Below are positions 62,637-64,000 of a stretch of 64,000 nt of DNA, in pieces. Under the pieces are notes generated by a model. That model ran no database searches. It worked only from the letters and a program-made list of their open reading frames with translations, and had not been told where the DNA came from. The DNA is taken from contig CAVSZC010000004.1 of NCBI GenBank assembly GCA_963732365.1, positions 186,001 to 250,000 of the forward strand, read 5' to 3'. How positions within the stretch are numbered: the first letter of the stretch is position 1; each line of letters opens with the position of its first letter. The DNA is from SR-FBR-E99 sp963732365. GTDB lineage: Bacteria; Bacteroidota; Bacteroidia; Bacteroidales; VadinHA17. The position numbers and the translations under genes were made by a program.

Positions 62637-62649
62637 CTCCCTCCGCTAC
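62637..62649 (+). repeat. attR core
   Basis: CTCCCTCCGCTAC, the same 13 bases as the tRNA 3' end at 54993-55005. Confidence 0.85.
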
Positions 62650-62657
62650 AAAGAAAA

Positions 62658-62688
62658 AGCCTTGTTGCGACAGCAACAGGGCTTTTTT
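62658..62688 (+). terminator. Native terminator of tRNA-fMet, displaced by the element
   Basis: An 11-pair stem (AGCCTTGTTGC with GCAACAGGGCT, loop GACA) followed by TTTTT. It starts 9 bases after the attR core. Joined to the tRNA by excision, it would sit directly behind the gene. Confidence 0.75.
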
Positions 62689-62895
62689 GTTGACAGCCCG
62701 GCAACAGCTTGCTGTTGTAAGGGATGGAGACAAAAAAAAGACCCGTAGCTCCCGCCCTGGCGGGAGCAAGGCTTTTTCTTTGGGCTGCTAAGTAAAGAGT
62801 AACGCGAGCGAAGCGAGCAATCCTCCCTAAATCTCCGCAGGCAGATGCAGGGCTTTTTCTTTATACCCCAGGCACCTCGAATTGAAATAATCTTA
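62689..62895. repeat. Palindrome-rich intergenic region with possible old att scar
   Basis: No gene. It holds CAACAGC/GCTGTTG at 62702-62717, GCTCCCGCC/GGCGGGAGC at 62748-62767, and GGCTTTTTCTTT twice (about 62770 and 62851), echoing the end of the native tRNA terminator. AATCCTCCCT at 62819-62828 copies the T-arm end of the tRNA. The stretch may record past integrations at the same tRNA. Confidence 0.4.
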
Positions 62896-64000
62896 TTAAT
62901 TCATTTTCACTTTCCCCATGATTTCAAGAAATTCAGGATCGGACCTGAGGTTCCGGTAGGATATCGTATCAACATTCATCAATAACAGAAAAAACTCTTC
63001 CTTTTCTTCATATCCCTTTCTGAGATAATCCAGAGCTTCCTTATTGCGGCCCACCTCTGCCATCAAAGATCCTATCATACTCTGAGGGACAAATTCGGTC
63101 CTGTTCCTTGCCAATAATGTATCAAGCAACCTTCTTGTTTCATTCAGGGTACCTGATTTACTGTATGCAACACCCAGATGGGTTATCGACAGCGGCGAGA
63201 AGCCTGCCAATGTTTTCTCTAATTCCTCAATTGACTTTTTGTACTCTCCCTCAAAAAGATAAATTGCTCCCAGATAATAGTGACATACAGGAAATTGCCC
63301 AACCATTTTTTCAAGCATGGTTATGGCAGCATATTTCTCACCAGCCTTATAGAGATGTACAGCAAATAGGCCGTCGTTTTTTGAATAGGACGGATCAACT
63401 TTCATGGCACGACGATCCCATTCAACGGCCTCCGCGAATTTCCCCATGAAGAATGACATTTCAGCTAAGTACTTGTAGACATCGGGATTATTGGGGGCTA
63501 ATTCCAGGGCCCGTCTATAGTTTCGTTCAGCAGCTGCAAAATCGAAATTATATAACAGATCTGCGACACCAATTACATTATAGGCGTCAGAAAGCAAACT
63601 GTCAAGTTCCAGTGCTCTGTGTGCCATTTCCAAGGCTGGAGGGTAAGCTTCCACCGGCCTCAGATTGGCATAAAACGCCAAATTACCGTAACAACGGGCA
63701 ACTCCGGTATAAGCTTTAGCAAACCCGGGATCAGCTTCAATGGCTTTCTCAAATATTGTCTTGGCTTTCCATAGTGATTCAGGAGTGCGCTGTGCACGCA
63801 AATGTTCTCCGAGAAGATAATAATCGTATGCTTCCAGACTTGCAGAAGGAATTTTCTCGATCAGGTTCTTTTCTTCAGGTTTGATGACAGCCTTCAGTTC
63901 CCTTGCAACATTCTGCGCCACCTCACTCTGGATGGCAAAAATATCAGAGATGTCTCTGTCATATATCTCTGACCATAAATGCGTATCAGTACGGGCATCA
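62896..64000 (-). CDS. TPR-repeat protein, C-terminal part (5' end outside window)
   Basis: The frame stays open to the window edge, giving about 368 residues. The segment DARTDTHLWSEIYDRDISDIFAIQSEVAQNVAREL at its upstream end is typical of proteins with an N-terminal cyclase or winged-helix domain followed by a TPR array. At least eight TPR-like repeats follow (ALELDSLLSDAYNVIGVADL, ALELAPNNPDVYKYLAEM and so on). The output domain lies outside the window. Not part of the mobile element. Confidence 0.85.
   Translation of the reverse strand, partial: DARTDTHLWSEIYDRDISDIFAIQSEVAQNVARELKAVIKPEEKNLIEKIPSASLEAYDYYLLGEHLRAQRTPESLWKAKTIFEKAIEADPGFAKAYTGVARCYGNLAFYANLRPVEAYPPALEMAHRALELDSLLSDAYNVIGVADLLYNFDFAAAERNYRRALELAPNNPDVYKYLAEMSFFMGKFAEAVEWDRRAMKVDPSYSKNDGLFAVHLYKAGEKYAAITMLEKMVGQFPVCHYYLGAIYLFEGEYKKSIEELEKTLAGFSPLSITHLGVAYSKSGTLNETRRLLDTLLARNRTEFVPQSMIGSLMAEVGRNKEALDYLRKGYEEKEEFFLLLMNVDTISYRNLRSDPEFLEIMGKVKMN

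Larger units (their letters stand above)
54993..62649. mobile_element. Integrated 7.6 kb element at tRNA-fMet, candidate phage satellite
   Basis: Bounded by the 13-base repeat CTCCCTCCGCTAC (54993-55005 in the tRNA; 62637-62649). The insertion separates the tRNA from its own terminator at 62658. All genes are on the minus strand and mostly overlap or abut. Contents in order of transcription: integrase, unknown, HTH/excisionase-like, Rep-like, unknown, small-terminase-like, three unknowns, DnaQ-like exonuclease, lipoprotein. No capsid, tail, portal, large terminase, relaxase of the usual families or coupling protein is present. G+C is visibly lower: hand counts give 23 of 60 at 59581-59640 against 29 of 60 at 8401-8460. 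The integration and bounds are well supported; the satellite reading is inference. Confidence 0.85.

Noticed and set aside
55005..62637. Reading the element as a conjugative or standard mobilizable island
   Set aside because: No relaxase of the usual families, no coupling protein and no transfer genes were seen; kept only as an alternative through the Rep-like protein.
62563..62769. Minus-strand frame of 68 residues through the attR region
   Set aside because: It is made from the palindromes and terminator of the junction and crosses the attR core.
1..64000. CRISPR arrays, insertion sequences, rRNA
   Set aside because: No regularly spaced repeats, transposase genes or rRNA segments were found.

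Overview
The window reads as a chromosome segment of a Bacteroidota (Bacteroidetes) bacterium, probably Bacteroidales or Marinilabiliales-like. It has several promoters of the Bacteroidetes type (TTG, 19-21 bases, TAnnTTTG), an LpxC-FabZ fusion, the type IX secretion translocon protein SprA/Sov (2,467 residues), an IPExxxVDY-type protein next to rnc, a GSCFA-domain protein, a DUF4837 lipoprotein and a futalosine-route menaquinone gene (mqnC). The backbone looks to be near 50% G+C by eye. The genus cannot be named from this alone.

Layout. 1-2.2 kb: 3' end of leuS, then an M23-family lipoprotein; purN on the other strand. 3.0-5.7 kb: acpP-fabF-rnc-IPExxxVDY cluster behind a good promoter. 5.9-8.2 kb: histidine kinase/response regulator pair. 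8.3-15.6 kb: lepA, cstA, a MATE exporter, groES-groEL, secG. 15.6-18.3 kb: TPR-like protein, lptE and a sigma-54 activator. 18.4-24.4 kb: MerR-type regulator, then lipoprotein, TonB-dependent receptor, GSCFA protein and an alpha/beta hydrolase. 24.6-26.9 kb: ECF sigma factor and a MuiA/DUF4139 protein. 27.05-27.70 kb: no protein, but a promoter, about 600 bases rich in hairpins and tetraloops, and an intrinsic terminator, which I read as an unidentified large structured RNA. 27.7-32.3 kb: lipid A genes lpxA, lpxC-fabZ, lpxD and an HD phosphohydrolase. 32.4-37.2 kb: rimP-nusA-infB with a leader hairpin. 37.3-46.9 kb: gcvH, sprA, ruvA, pdxA. 47.0-54.7 kb: mqnC, DUF4837 lipoprotein, tatA (58 residues), rseP, dxr, an envelope M23 protein and a gamma-glutamyltransferase-like protein.

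At 54.93-55.00 kb lies an initiator tRNA gene (tRNA-fMet) with its own promoter. A 7.6 kb element is inserted at its 3' end. It is bounded by a 13-base direct repeat (54993-55005 and 62637-62649), is visibly poorer in G+C than the backbone, and has all its genes on the minus strand in a compact, overlapping order. It encodes a tyrosine integrase, an unknown protein, a helix-turn-helix excisionase-like protein behind a 29-base palindrome, a protein resembling gene II/X replication initiators of filamentous phages, an unknown, a small-terminase-like protein, three further unknowns, a DnaQ-like exonuclease and a lipoprotein. There are no capsid, tail or large-terminase genes. Matching tandem repeats just inside both ends look like integrase arm sites, and the right-hand set sits over the probable integrase promoter. 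Integrase, excisionase, Rep and small terminase without structural genes is the layout of a phage-inducible satellite, which I regard as the most interesting reading of the window. A mobilizable island or decayed prophage is the main alternative.

Beyond the element, the native tRNA terminator is found just outside the right junction. Then come several hairpins, a possible old att scar and the 3' part of a TPR-repeat protein that runs off the window.
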